A stretch of DNA of 40,283 nucleotides, from the NCBI GenBank assembly GCA_051162045.1, contig JBISDI010000036.1. The stretch is one strand, 5' to 3'. The notes beneath the pieces are model-generated. The model saw nothing but the letters and a program-made list of their open reading frames with translations. It ran no database searches and had not been told where the DNA came from. Positions 7,084 through 14,178 of the stretch are shown in pieces; within the stretch, counting starts at the first letter, position 1; each line of letters begins with the position of its first letter. Both the position numbers and the translations under genes were made by a program. The DNA comes from Anaerozeibacter quisquiliarum (GTDB taxonomy: Bacteria; Bacillota; Clostridia; Christensenellales; Aristaeellaceae).

Positions 7084-7131
7084 CGAACATCTGTTTGAGC
7101 TGATTATAAAACAACTGTTCGCGGTTGTCAA
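7084..7131 (-). promoter_or_regulatory. SOS-type promoter of dinB with two LexA-like boxes
   Basis: On the minus strand: TTGACA (7126-7131), 17-bp spacer, TATAAT (7103-7108), a perfect sigma-A promoter. Box 1, CGAACAGTTGTTTT (7108-7121), fills the spacer; box 2, CAAACAGATGTTCG on the minus strand (7084-7097), lies just after the -10. Both resemble the Gram-positive LexA site CGAACRNRYGTTYG, with two and one mismatches. A repressor on either would block initiation. LexA itself is not encoded in the window, so the host protein is presumed. Confidence 0.85.
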
Positions 7132-7151
7132 CTGGCAAATCCCAACAGATT

Positions 7152-8108
7152 TCATAAAGCGGTGCATTCCTCGGGCGCTTTATCGTCCCTCAGCCCCTTG
7201 AACACCGGCTGGCGCAGACCGCCGCCGCTCGTTTTCTCCATGTACTCGACGGTGCAAACCAGGTCGGGCTGTATCCAAACCGCCGTCTCGTTGCCCTCTG
7301 GCAGCGCGGCAAATGGATGATGGCGGCGGCGCGGCGCGTCCCTGATGCGCTGAAAGTCGCGGCCCGACACCCCCAGCGTAACATGCCCTTTGTAGACAAG
7401 CTCGCCCTCATCGTACTGGCCCGTCACGATGCTGACCACGCCGCGCTCCTTCTCGATGTATCCGCACACCACGAAATCATCGTCGAGCAGGTTCTTGCAC
7501 TTAATCCAGTCGCGCGTGCGCTTGTCCACGCGGTATAGGCTGTCCTTTCGCTTGGCGACGATGCCCTCAAGGCCCTGCTCGACGGTCAAATTGTACAGCG
7601 CCACTCCGTTGTTCTCGATCACGCGCGACACGGCAAACCGGTCGGTCTCGCGCGAGACCGTCTCGCTCAGCATGCGCTTGCGCTCGATTAGTGGCCGATG
7701 CATCAAGTCCTCACCGTCCCGGTACAGGATGTCGAACGCCGTAAAGCTGACCGGCAACTGCTTTGCTGCCAGCGCGATCTTGAACCGGTCGCTCATCAGC
7801 GCCCGGCGCTGTATCTCGGCGAAGAAGGGCCTACCATCCTTCATCACGAATACCTCGCCGTCCAGAATGCAGCGCGCGTTCACCTGCTGGTGCATATCGC
7901 CCAGCTCCGGGTAGGTGTTGGTCACGTTAATCAGCCTTTTGTTGCGCAACTCGGTCCTGCCATCGCCCAGATAGGCAACGCAGCGCACGCCGTCCAACTT
8001 CAATTCGTAGATGTACTCCGGCGAATCGAAAGCCGGGCCCGCCTCGCCGATCAGCATGGGCCGCACGTCCTTTGTCTCAAACAGATCCATGTCAGCGGGT
8101 GCCGGCAT
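7152..8108 (-). CDS. ligD: ATP-dependent DNA ligase, LigD ligase-domain type
   Basis: 318 residues (or 312 from the second Met at 8090, one base after the Ku stop). Nucleotidyltransferase motifs are all present: the adenylated lysine Lys37 in ELKLDGVR, DGE (83-85), FDILY (125-129), EGIVAKR (181-187) and DWIKCK (200-205). An OB domain follows, with the LigD-like ending TSGGGLRQPVFKGLRDDK. The polymerase and phosphoesterase domains of full LigD are absent, so it is a stand-alone ligase. Overlap with ku strongly suggests they work together in non-homologous end joining. Confidence 0.93.
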   Translation of the reverse strand: MPAPADMDLFETKDVRPMLIGEAGPAFDSPEYIYELKLDGVRCVAYLGDGRTELRNKRLINVTNTYPELGDMHQQVNARCILDGEVFVMKDGRPFFAEIQRRALMSDRFKIALAAKQLPVSFTAFDILYRDGEDLMHRPLIERKRMLSETVSRETDRFAVSRVIENNGVALYNLTVEQGLEGIVAKRKDSLYRVDKRTRDWIKCKNLLDDDFVVCGYIEKERGVVSIVTGQYDEGELVYKGHVTLGVSGRDFQRIRDAPRRRHHPFAALPEGNETAVWIQPDLVCTVEYMEKTSGGGLRQPVFKGLRDDKAPEECTAL

Positions 8109-8895
8109 ACACCGGGCTGTTCTTGCGGATTTCGTCCTGTGACTGCTGCTTTTCGATGCTGGCCTTGAGCGCGTCCATCAGGTCGATCACAGTGCCCGGC
8201 TCAGGCGCGGCCTGCGCGATGTCCCGGCCCTGTATCTTTGCCTCGATCATAGCGCGCAGTTTCATCTGATATTCGTCGTGGTAGGCGTCGGGGATGAAAG
8301 GTGCGTCCATCGAATCGATCAGCATCCGCGCCATGTTCAATTCCTGTTCCGAAACCTCGGGCTTGTTGTAGGTCTTGGGCAAGTCCTTGATCTCATCCGC
8401 GAAAAACATCGTCTGGATCAGCATGCCTTCCTCGCGCGGTATGATGGCCATCAGCGTGTCACGGCTGCCCATGACGGTCTTGCCGATGGCGATCTTCTGC
8501 TGCGCCATCAGCGCCGAACGCAGCAGCTCAAACGCTTTCTCCCCGCCCGCCTCGGGCACGACCTGGTATGATTTCTCGTAGTAGACCGGGCTGATCTGGT
8601 TGAGATTAGCAAAGTGCAGGATCGATATGGTCTTGTCCTTGGCGGACTTGGCGTTCTCAATGTCCTCGTCCGTGATGGTCACGTACTTGTCCTTGCCGTA
8701 CTCGTACCCCTTCACGATGTCCTTGCTCTCGACTTCCGTGCCGCAATGCCCGCAAATCTTCTTGTACCGGATTCGCTGACCGTCCGCGTCATGGAGCTGG
8801 TTGAAATGGATGTCGTTGTCCTGCGTGGCCGTGTACATCGATACTGGGATGGACACCAGCGAAAATGCGATTGTGGTCTTGTGCGCGACTGCCAT
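8092..8895 (-). CDS. ku: Bacterial-type Ku protein
   Basis: 267 residues, normal length for prokaryotic Ku. It begins with the typical IAFSLVSIPVSMYTAT and contains LH..DG.RI.YKKIC..CG.EV (35-53) and the central Ku core with EKSYQVVP and the GMLIQTMFFADEI stretch; a Lys/Gln-rich tail (about 240-267) follows. Ku homodimers ring double-strand ends and recruit ligase. AGGTGAT lies before the ATG. It is the first gene of the repair block, just after the terminator of the upstream gene; its own promoter is unclear, with at best a weak T-run/CATAAT pair. Confidence 0.95.
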   Translation of the reverse strand: MAVAHKTTIAFSLVSIPVSMYTATQDNDIHFNQLHDADGQRIRYKKICGHCGTEVESKDIVKGYEYGKDKYVTITDEDIENAKSAKDKTISILHFANLNQISPVYYEKSYQVVPEAGGEKAFELLRSALMAQQKIAIGKTVMGSRDTLMAIIPREEGMLIQTMFFADEIKDLPKTYNKPEVSEQELNMARMLIDSMDAPFIPDAYHDEYQMKLRAMIEAKIQGRDIAQAAPEPGTVIDLMDALKASIEKQQSQDEIRKNSPVYAGTR

Positions 8896-8971
8896 GATTC
8901 ATCACCTCGCGGGTAGTATGCACGCTTCGCGGATTCGGCATGACCCGCCATTATGCCATCGGATCGACAAC

Positions 8972-9010
8972 AAAAAAAGCCCCCGCCCGGCATGTAGCCG
9001 AAGCGGGGGG
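8972..9010 (-). terminator. Rho-independent terminator upstream of ku
   Basis: On the minus strand CCCCCGC (9003-9009) pairs with GCGGGGG (8980-8986), with an inner CGGC/GCCG stem, followed by seven T. It ends the 10671-9058 operon and insulates the repair block. Confidence 0.9.
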
Positions 9011-9057
9011 TGGCTTACACAACTCCTTTCATTTCGGGCCACATGTATGATCTTGAG

Positions 9058-9840
9058 CTACGGATTGCAACGCTTGCATGGGACGTATCCCTTTCTTTGC
9101 GCTTGTTCACTGGTCCCGGTGAAGTATATTTTGTTACTTTCCTTCATCTGGTCAACGCTACTACACCATGAATAGTGGAATTTCCTCGTGTTCCTGTTCA
9201 AGATGTAGTCCGTGCCTTCGTCCACTGGTTCTGGCTCCGGCGTTGGCCTCGGAGTGGGCCTCGGCGTAGGTGTCGGCTTCGGCTGTGGTGTGGGCGCATA
9301 TCGCCCCCAAATGACCTCCTGCGTTTCCTCGTCCGCGGTACCGGTGACCCGGAGCCCTGCGAGAACTTGGACCGCCTTCACAGCAGCTTTGGTTTTGCCG
9401 CCATACTGACCGTCGGCTGACCCGATAGCGTAGCCCAACTCGACTAAGCGTTCCTGTAAATCCCGGACGTCATCTCCTTTGGCACCTGGGGCAAGAGCAC
9501 TATATGTCGGCGTAGGAACTGGCGTAGGCGTCGGACGCGGTGTTGGGGTAGGTGTAGGCTTTGACGACGGGTTGGGCGTAGGCTGCAGCGCAGTAGTGGG
9601 CACGGATGAAGGCGTGGTGATCGCGCCCTTGACAGTCGCTGCTGTTGGTGTCGGCCTCAAAGTTGCCGATGGCAACGGCGTCGGGCTCGGTGATGGAATG
9701 GCAGCGGTCGATTGAGCCGCCGGAGTACGGACTGCCGCCGGCGAGGTAGAAGTGCTTTTGCGTCCACCGAGTTGGCCTATCCCTGCGAGCAAGATCAGGA
9801 TAACTAGGATGGTGAAACATCCGCCCCTACGCTTTCTCAT
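9058..9840 (-). CDS. Membrane-anchored peptidoglycan-binding protein with Ada-like zinc domain
   Basis: 260 residues from the ATG at 9840 (GGGAGG upstream; a TTG at 9855 would overlap that site). Order: short basic start, one hydrophobic anchor (about 9-27), long Pro/Thr-rich linker with PTPTP repeats, a peptidoglycan-binding type 1 domain (GAKGDDVRDLQERLVELGY onward), a second Pro/Thr linker, then a C-terminal domain YILNRNTRKFHYSWC...GYVPCKRC. That last domain resembles the Ada-type Cys/His metal-binding module found on secreted nucleases and ComEC-like hydrolases. It would sit outside the cell in the wall. It follows the MBL gene with no gap. Confidence 0.8.
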   Translation of the reverse strand: MRKRRGGCFTILVILILLAGIGQLGGRKSTSTSPAAVRTPAAQSTAAIPSPSPTPLPSATLRPTPTAATVKGAITTPSSVPTTALQPTPNPSSKPTPTPTPRPTPTPVPTPTYSALAPGAKGDDVRDLQERLVELGYAIGSADGQYGGKTKAAVKAVQVLAGLRVTGTADEETQEVIWGRYAPTPQPKPTPTPRPTPRPTPEPEPVDEGTDYILNRNTRKFHYSWCSSVDQMKESNKIYFTGTSEQAQRKGYVPCKRCNP

Positions 9841-9855
9841 CGCGGTTCCTCCCAA

Positions 9856-10671
9856 TCACTTTTCTGTCTGTATTGCGTACGCTTCTGCGTCAATTCTGAC
9901 CGTGACCGTTCCGTTGATATCCGTGCGCATTACGGGTATTTGCCGATCATACAGGGCGTCCAGAACCACCTGGTGTGGGTGTCCGTACGAATTGCCAGCA
10001 CCGCAGGAAACCACGGCCACGGTGGGCATCACAGTGTCCAGGAACGCCCCCGACGTAGATGTGTGACTGCCGTGGTGTCCTACGCGAAGGATGTCGGCAT
10101 CCAAGTCCATTCCCGCGTCGATCATGGCGAACTCATTGATATCCTCGGCGTCGCCGGTGACGATTACGGACGTGGGGCCGTCCGCGATCCGCAGGACTAT
10201 CGACCACAGATTTATGTTGTCCGGAAACCGTGCGGGATCGGCGGCGGACAGGACGGTCACGGTTGCATCCCCTATTGCAAACTGATCGCCTACGCCTGGA
10301 TAGATGATGCGCGTCCCCTTGCCGACAAGCTTGCGCAGCAGATCGCCGTAATCCTCCTCGTCGTCCGCGTACTCGGGCATGTACAAGGCGCCAATCGGGC
10401 CTCTGCTGGCCAGGTAGCCGAGCAGTCCATCATGATCCTCGTGGGGGTGGGTCAGCACGAGCGTGTCGATGCGGTCGATACCGTTGGCCGTCAGACACGC
10501 CTCAACCGCCATGCGGGCCCCAGGCGGGCCTGTGTCGACCATCAACGTTTGACCGGCTGACTTTACGATCGTGCAGTCGCCCTGGCCGACGTCTACGAAC
10601 TGGACGGTCGTATCTGCGATGGCAGGAAGGAGCCAGGCGATAAGGACCAGGAATGCAAGTAGCTTTTTCAT
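9856..10671 (-). CDS. Secreted ComEC-like metallo-beta-lactamase-fold hydrolase
   Basis: 271 residues. A signal peptide (KKLLAFLVLIAWLLPAIA, likely cut after Ala19) leads to an MBL-fold domain: FVDVGQGDC (25-33), DTGP (46-49), the metal site HPHEDHDG (75-82) and GHHGSHTS near 189-196. FVDVGQGD and GHHGS are marks of the ComEC C-terminal MBL class, which acts on DNA or other phosphodiesters. The channel part of ComEC is absent. It may degrade extracellular DNA or a cell-wall phosphodiester; substrate not known. A consensus promoter lies about 90 bp upstream. Confidence 0.85.
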   Translation of the reverse strand: MKKLLAFLVLIAWLLPAIADTTVQFVDVGQGDCTIVKSAGQTLMVDTGPPGARMAVEACLTANGIDRIDTLVLTHPHEDHDGLLGYLASRGPIGALYMPEYADDEEDYGDLLRKLVGKGTRIIYPGVGDQFAIGDATVTVLSAADPARFPDNINLWSIVLRIADGPTSVIVTGDAEDINEFAMIDAGMDLDADILRVGHHGSHTSTSGAFLDTVMPTVAVVSCGAGNSYGHPHQVVLDALYDRQIPVMRTDINGTVTVRIDAEAYAIQTEK

Positions 10672-10758
10672 GGGTGTTTACCGGGCAGCAGAGGGAAAAT
10701 CGCTGCATGGGTATCCCAGTCCTTCATTTCACTGCCTCCCACCATATCCATTCATTTT

Positions 10759-10787
10759 ATTGTACTATGCGTTTACTGTTGTGTCAA
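10759..10787 (-). promoter_or_regulatory. Promoter of the MBL operon
   Basis: On the minus strand TTGACA (10782-10787), 17-bp spacer, TACAAT (10759-10764). It lies in an AT-rich divergent spacer and points to the secreted MBL gene. Confidence 0.85.
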
Positions 10788-10815
10788 TAATTGAAAATTT
10801 TATGCGCAGAATGTA

Positions 10816-10844
10816 TTGTTTATAGATTCTCGGCGTGCTATACT
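10816..10844 (+). promoter_or_regulatory. Promoter of the 10888 gene
   Basis: TTGTTT (10816-10821), 17-bp spacer, TATACT (10839-10844). It is back to back with the minus-strand promoter at 10759-10787 and precedes the ATG at 10888. Confidence 0.65.
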
Positions 10845-10887
10845 GTGTCATATTAACTCGATTATTAATGAAAGAAGTGACAACTTA

Positions 10888-11340
10888 ATGGAAATCATCG
10901 CAGCAGTAATAGGCGGCGTCATTGTGTTTATGGTAGGCGAGTACCTTAGGATCAAGTTCGTAAACCCAGCGCAGGAGTACATTCAACTTAAAGGACGCAT
11001 TGCCTACGCGCTTACCATGCATTCGCCCGAAATATCTTATCCATTGGTGGGTATACGCGCTGGAATAGAATTGGATTCCTACAGAGACGCTTCACATGCG
11101 CTGCGAACGTTGGCGAGTGAAGTTTCAGGTTTCGCTGAATCTCGGTGTAAGTATCAGCCCTTTGTACCGTCTGAGGATTCGTTGATTAAGGCTAGAAAGG
11201 CTCTGACGGGGCTCTCAAACAATGTGTTTGCTGGAAATGTAGAAGATAATTCGCATGCAATATCAGCGAACGTGGAGCGATGGAACATACTGATCGACGT
11301 TCTTGATCTACACACAATTGGAGGCCGGGAAAATACTTAA
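10888..11340 (+). CDS. Small membrane protein, accessory (moron-like)
   Basis: 150 residues from the ATG at 10888, after a modest GAAAGAAG ribosome site. One N-terminal membrane helix (about 3-19) is followed by a soluble domain containing ISYPLVGIRAGI, ASHALRTLASEV and ARKALTGLSNNVF blocks. I recall similar orphan proteins of unknown function in varied bacteria. Base composition is clearly more AT-rich than the flanking genes, and it has its own promoter and opposite direction to the late genes, all signs of a recently acquired gene expressed in the lysogen. Confidence 0.65.
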   Translation: MEIIAAVIGGVIVFMVGEYLRIKFVNPAQEYIQLKGRIAYALTMHSPEISYPLVGIRAGIELDSYRDASHALRTLASEVSGFAESRCKYQPFVPSEDSLIKARKALTGLSNNVFAGNVEDNSHAISANVERWNILIDVLDLHTIGGRENT

Positions 11341-11369
11341 AAGATTGAGTGGATGGCAAGTTGTGATTA

Positions 11370-11440
11370 TGGAGAGCAAATACTTCGTCGCTCTTATTGA
11401 CCTCCTTGGCTTCTCAAAGATTATCCAGACCCAAAACAAA
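11370..11440 (+). pseudogene. Remnant of a gene starting MESKYFVALIDLLGFSKII
   Basis: After the stop at 11340 a new frame opens at an ATG (11370) with about 22 residues including YFVALIDLLGFSKI, a start I associate with a family of larger bacterial proteins (cyclase-like IDxLGF opening). The frame then runs into the terminator of the oppositely oriented holin gene, so the body is missing. It looks like a truncated companion of the 10888 gene, cut where the lysis cassette begins. It could be a chance open frame, but the protein-like start argues otherwise. Confidence 0.5.
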
Positions 11441-11475
11441 AACGCCCCTCCCAAGCGTTACGCAAAGAAGGGGCG
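11434..11475 (-). terminator. Terminator of the late (lysis) transcript
   Basis: On the minus strand CGCCCCT (11469-11475) pairs with AGGGGCG (11443-11449), followed by TTTTTGTTTT. It lies just past the holin stop and probably ends the long late operon. Confidence 0.9.
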
Positions 11476-11492
11476 CTATGTATGTACAGTGG

Positions 11493-11975
11493 TTATGCCG
11501 GGTTGTCCGGATCAGTAGGATTGTCCTTGTCTTTCTCGATGTCGTCGTCCTCGTCTTCGAATGGGGAAGCCTCGTCGCCCTGGAAGCTGCCCGCCAAGTC
11601 ATATACGGCGGCCTCGATCAGCGCATTGTTGAATGTAATACCGCGCTTCTCGAGTTCTTCCTTCACGTAGGCCAGCTTCTGCGCGCCCTTGCCGGGGCCA
11701 TACAACTGCTCCGCTGCCCGCACAAAAGACGTGGCCATGATCTGCCCGGCCCGGAATTTCTCCGCGCCCAGCTTGGCCTTGAGCCACGGCACCACGACCG
11801 CCGTGACCACCGTCGCCATCAGGCCCAGCACCGCGGTCACGACCTGCGTCAGGTCGATCATCGGGCGGTATTCGGGCTGAGTTGCCTCCGCAATGGCTGG
11901 TTGTGCTGACAACGAGATGGCGGTCAGGAGTACTAACGCCACCAGTAAGATGCCAACCCTCTTTTTATTCTTCAC
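11493..11975 (-). CDS. LLH-family phage holin
   Basis: 160 residues from a GTG at 11975 with AAAGGAAGG upstream. An N-terminal hydrophobic segment ending in AQPAIAEA reads like a signal peptide; a second hydrophobic segment (about 42-65, VVTAVLGLMATVVTAVVVPW) follows. The family-typical C-terminal part has RAAEQLYG, GAQKLAYVKEELEKRGI and LIEAAVYDL, and the tail is very acidic (EDEDDDIEKD). LLH holins form the membrane lesion that lets endolysin reach the wall. Last gene of the lysis cassette. Confidence 0.88.
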   Translation of the reverse strand: MKNKKRVGILLVALVLLTAISLSAQPAIAEATQPEYRPMIDLTQVVTAVLGLMATVVTAVVVPWLKAKLGAEKFRAGQIMATSFVRAAEQLYGPGKGAQKLAYVKEELEKRGITFNNALIEAAVYDLAGSFQGDEASPFEDEDDDIEKDKDNPTDPDNPA

Positions 11976-11995
11976 GGGTTCCTTCCTTTCTCGCC

Positions 11996-12307
11996 CTACT
12001 TCGGGGCGTTGAGCACTTGGTTGATCGCGGCCATGGCGATGCCGCTGGCCACGGCCCCGATGATCGCGGCTTTTACCTTGCCCCAGGTATCGGCCGGCTG
12101 CTTCTCGATGGCCGCCAGGCGGTCGTCGTGCTTGCGTACCGCCTCGTCATGACGCTCGATCATCTCTGTCAGCTTGACGTTCAGCATCTTGATCTCGTCC
12201 AACGTCGCCTCCTGCTTGTCGAGGCGCTGCTTGTCGCGCGAAAAGCGCTCGTCACACATGTTCGTGCGCCCTACAAACTCGTGCAACCCAACCGGTCGGT
12301 TTTCCAT
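11996..12307 (-). CDS. xhlA: XhlA-like lysis membrane protein
   Basis: 103 residues with GGAAGGGTGA before the ATG. A heptad-rich coiled coil (about 20-68) leads to a C-terminal membrane helix (VKAAIIGAVASGIAMAAI). This is the hemolysin XhlA architecture of PBSX-like prophages, where the protein assists the holin in membrane disruption. It lies between endolysin and LLH holin, as expected. Confidence 0.75.
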   Translation of the reverse strand: MENRPVGLHEFVGRTNMCDERFSRDKQRLDKQEATLDEIKMLNVKLTEMIERHDEAVRKHDDRLAAIEKQPADTWGKVKAAIIGAVASGIAMAAINQVLNAPK

Positions 12308-12326
12308 CTTGTCACCCTTCCGTCGT

Positions 12327-12827
12327 TTATGTGATCCACCGGATCGCGCAGATTAGCCCGCGGTTGCCGCGCCGCGTGGGCGACTTGGCCTTCTGCCGGT
12401 TGCGGCAGTAGGTCGTCAGGTTCTTGCCCGTCGGGCCCTTCCCGCTGCCGTGACCGGCGAGCTGGTTTTTCCCCACAACCATCTCGACATGCCCGACGTA
12501 TTCACAGGCACGTCGGCTCTCGCTGTTGCCGGCGAAGTACAGGCAGTCCCCCTTGACCAACTGTGTGATATCCGGTACCCCGCCCTTGATCGCGATGTCC
12601 AGCCGGATCGCCTTGCGCTTGTGCCGGTTCTTGATCTGGTCGGTGGTGCGGCTGCCGATGCCGTAGCCCAGCACGCGCTTCATGACCGCGTTGATCGTGC
12701 TGCTACAGTCCCCGTATCCGGGCGTCGCGAATACCCGGTTGCGCTTGCTCCCCTGCGTGTATGTGTTCTTGCCCTTGATCGATCGCATCAGCGCGACCGC
12801 GTACTCCCGTTTTTCCTCCACCGTCAT
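12327..12827 (-). CDS. NlpC/P60-like endolysin
   Basis: 166 residues. The cysteine-peptidase core is visible: GYGDCSST with nucleophile Cys41, a GDCLYF strand (93-98) and GHVEMVVG with His113, then GHGSGKGP. NlpC/P60 enzymes cut peptide bonds in the wall stem. No wall-binding domain is attached; the C-terminal end is basic (RNRQKAKSPTRRGNRG), which may provide binding. Its start overlaps the upstream stop (ATGA). It is the only lytic-enzyme candidate in the window. Confidence 0.85.
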   Translation of the reverse strand: MTVEEKREYAVALMRSIKGKNTYTQGSKRNRVFATPGYGDCSSTINAVMKRVLGYGIGSRTTDQIKNRHKRKAIRLDIAIKGGVPDITQLVKGDCLYFAGNSESRRACEYVGHVEMVVGKNQLAGHGSGKGPTGKNLTTYCRNRQKAKSPTRRGNRGLICAIRWIT

Positions 12828-13840
12828 GATCCCACCCCCAGTTGTATGGTCCGCTTATGCCCGCACCCGGGGCAGGTGTCCTCCCTGATCTTGCCCATGC
12901 CAAATTCCCCGCTGCTCACCGTCCAGCGCATCGGCGCGAGGCATTGCGGGCAGTTCATCGCGCCCACCGGGATCATCTTGCCAAGCCAGGCGTCCATGCC
13001 GGGCGGGTCATAGGTTCCGAAGCCCGCGCCGTCGAAGAAGGTGATCTCGCCGAATTTGACCTGCCCGGCGACCAGGTACATGTCCACGCGCACGTAAGGC
13101 CACACCCGCCCGCGCCGGTCGGTCACCAGCACCGCCACCTTGCGCGCCGCGCGCGACAGCCGGGACGCGATGACGGGATCGATCTGGCGGCGCTCGGTGG
13201 TCGCGTATCCGCGCCGGGCGACGCCGCCCATCTTGCCTCCCCATCGGTCGTAGAAGTCGATGGTGTGCTTGCCTCCGAATTTGCGGTGGTGCTGGATCAC
13301 CATCGGCTCGCCGCCGAACACCATCACCTTGTAGTCGTCGCGCGCCGCGTCGGCGCTCCATTCCTCGGCGATGATGCGCGGGCGTATCCACCGGTAGGGC
13401 GGCTCCCGGCCGTGCCAGAACCAACTGCGCGCCATCCACCGGCGCAGCAGCCGCGCGATCCTGCGCCGCTCGGCTGGCGTGGCCGTGGCGGGATCGTACA
13501 CCGCCCCGCAATGCGACCCGTGCGTGCATTTCAGGACGCACTTGCAGGTCAGCCGCGTCCAATCGAGCTGATCCACCCGATCCCACACGCCCAGCAGCGG
13601 TATCAGCGCCGCGTCGCCCAGGGCCCGCGCCGCCGTTCCGCGTGCGCGCAGCTTGTCAGCGTACCTGGCCATGTGCTGGCCGTCCATGGCCAGCTTCAAT
13701 CGGGCGAGCTTGTCCCCGAAGGTAACCGGCTCGTCGAGCTCCAACCGCTGGCCGGTCTCAAGGCGAACCCCCCAGCGCAGAAAAGTCACGTCCGGCAACC
13801 AGTGCAGCAGCGACAGCAGCCACCTGATTCTGCTCCGCAA
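12824..13840 (-). CDS. TupA-like ATP-grasp protein with C-terminal zinc ribbon
   Basis: 338 residues from a TTG at 13840 preceded by AAAGGGGGTG; a GTG at 13921 would give 365 without a good ribosome site. The body has the TupA-like ATP-grasp blocks: FGDKLARLK, LGVWDRVDQLDW, FVLKC-like CVLKCTHGSH, PPYRWIRPRIIAEEW, DYKVMVFGGEP and FYDRWGG. TupA is tied to teichuronopeptide (cell-wall polymer) synthesis and such proteins occur among glycosyltransferases. A zinc ribbon (CPQC...CPGC) ends the protein, an unusual addition. In a lysis cassette, a role in altering surface polymers is inferred. Confidence 0.72.
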   Translation of the reverse strand: MRSRIRWLLSLLHWLPDVTFLRWGVRLETGQRLELDEPVTFGDKLARLKLAMDGQHMARYADKLRARGTAARALGDAALIPLLGVWDRVDQLDWTRLTCKCVLKCTHGSHCGAVYDPATATPAERRRIARLLRRWMARSWFWHGREPPYRWIRPRIIAEEWSADAARDDYKVMVFGGEPMVIQHHRKFGGKHTIDFYDRWGGKMGGVARRGYATTERRQIDPVIASRLSRAARKVAVLVTDRRGRVWPYVRVDMYLVAGQVKFGEITFFDGAGFGTYDPPGMDAWLGKMIPVGAMNCPQCLAPMRWTVSSGEFGMGKIREDTCPGCGHKRTIQLGVGS

Positions 13841-13883
13841 TCCATCACCCCCTTTGGGAAATTGGCCGAGAATACCGCGCCCC

Positions 13884-13912
13884 TTGCAATCGGACGGCGC
13901 GGCGCGTATAAT
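13884..13912 (+). promoter_or_regulatory. Plus-strand promoter inside the late region
   Basis: TTGCAA (13884-13889), 17-bp spacer, perfect TATAAT (13907-13912). It points against the late genes into the 60-codon gene at 13954. Confidence 0.7.
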
Positions 13913-13953
13913 CCCAGTCACAGAGGCACACTCCGGAATATGGGAGGCGCACC

Positions 13954-14136
13954 GTGACAGATGAACCGAAAGACGCCGATAACGAACGGTCTAAAGAACC
14001 GATCGTGATCGACGGCGTAGAGTACAAAGATGTCGGTATGATATATCTGGCCCCGGGCAATGATTTCGATCTCAGCATTGATGGCCCGGCAGAGAATCGT
14101 CGCCTCAGGCGGCGGGGGAAGCACAGGGTCGAATGA
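13954..14136 (+). CDS. Small acidic protein, own promoter, against the late genes
   Basis: 60 residues starting at a GTG with GGGAGG 7 bp upstream, and a consensus-spaced promoter 42 bp earlier. The sequence has an acidic start (TDEPKDADNERSKEP), a short strand core (IVIDGVEYKDVGMIYLAPG) and a basic tail (RRLRRRGKHRVE). No family is recognised. It is the only plus-strand gene within the late block, so it is probably expressed in the lysogen. Good promoter and ribosome site make it a likely real gene. Confidence 0.6.
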   Translation: MTDEPKDADNERSKEPIVIDGVEYKDVGMIYLAPGNDFDLSIDGPAENRRLRRRGKHRVE

Positions 14137-14178
14137 ACTGATCGCCCCGGCGAGTATCTAATCCTTCTAGTGGTGTGA

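Noticed and set aside
8896..8970. LexA box in front of ku
   Set aside because: No CGAAC-n4-GTTCG-like site was found there; only a weak T-run/CATAAT promoter candidate.
9212..9715. Repetitive GGCGTAGG-like DNA that looks like a tandem repeat array
   Set aside because: It is the coding trace of the Pro/Thr linker of the wall-binding protein on the other strand; units vary and are explained by codon repetition.
10502..10708. 68-codon frame overlapping the start of the MBL gene
   Set aside because: Out of frame shadow of a clear signal-peptide protein; the first part might be a leader but nothing supports it.
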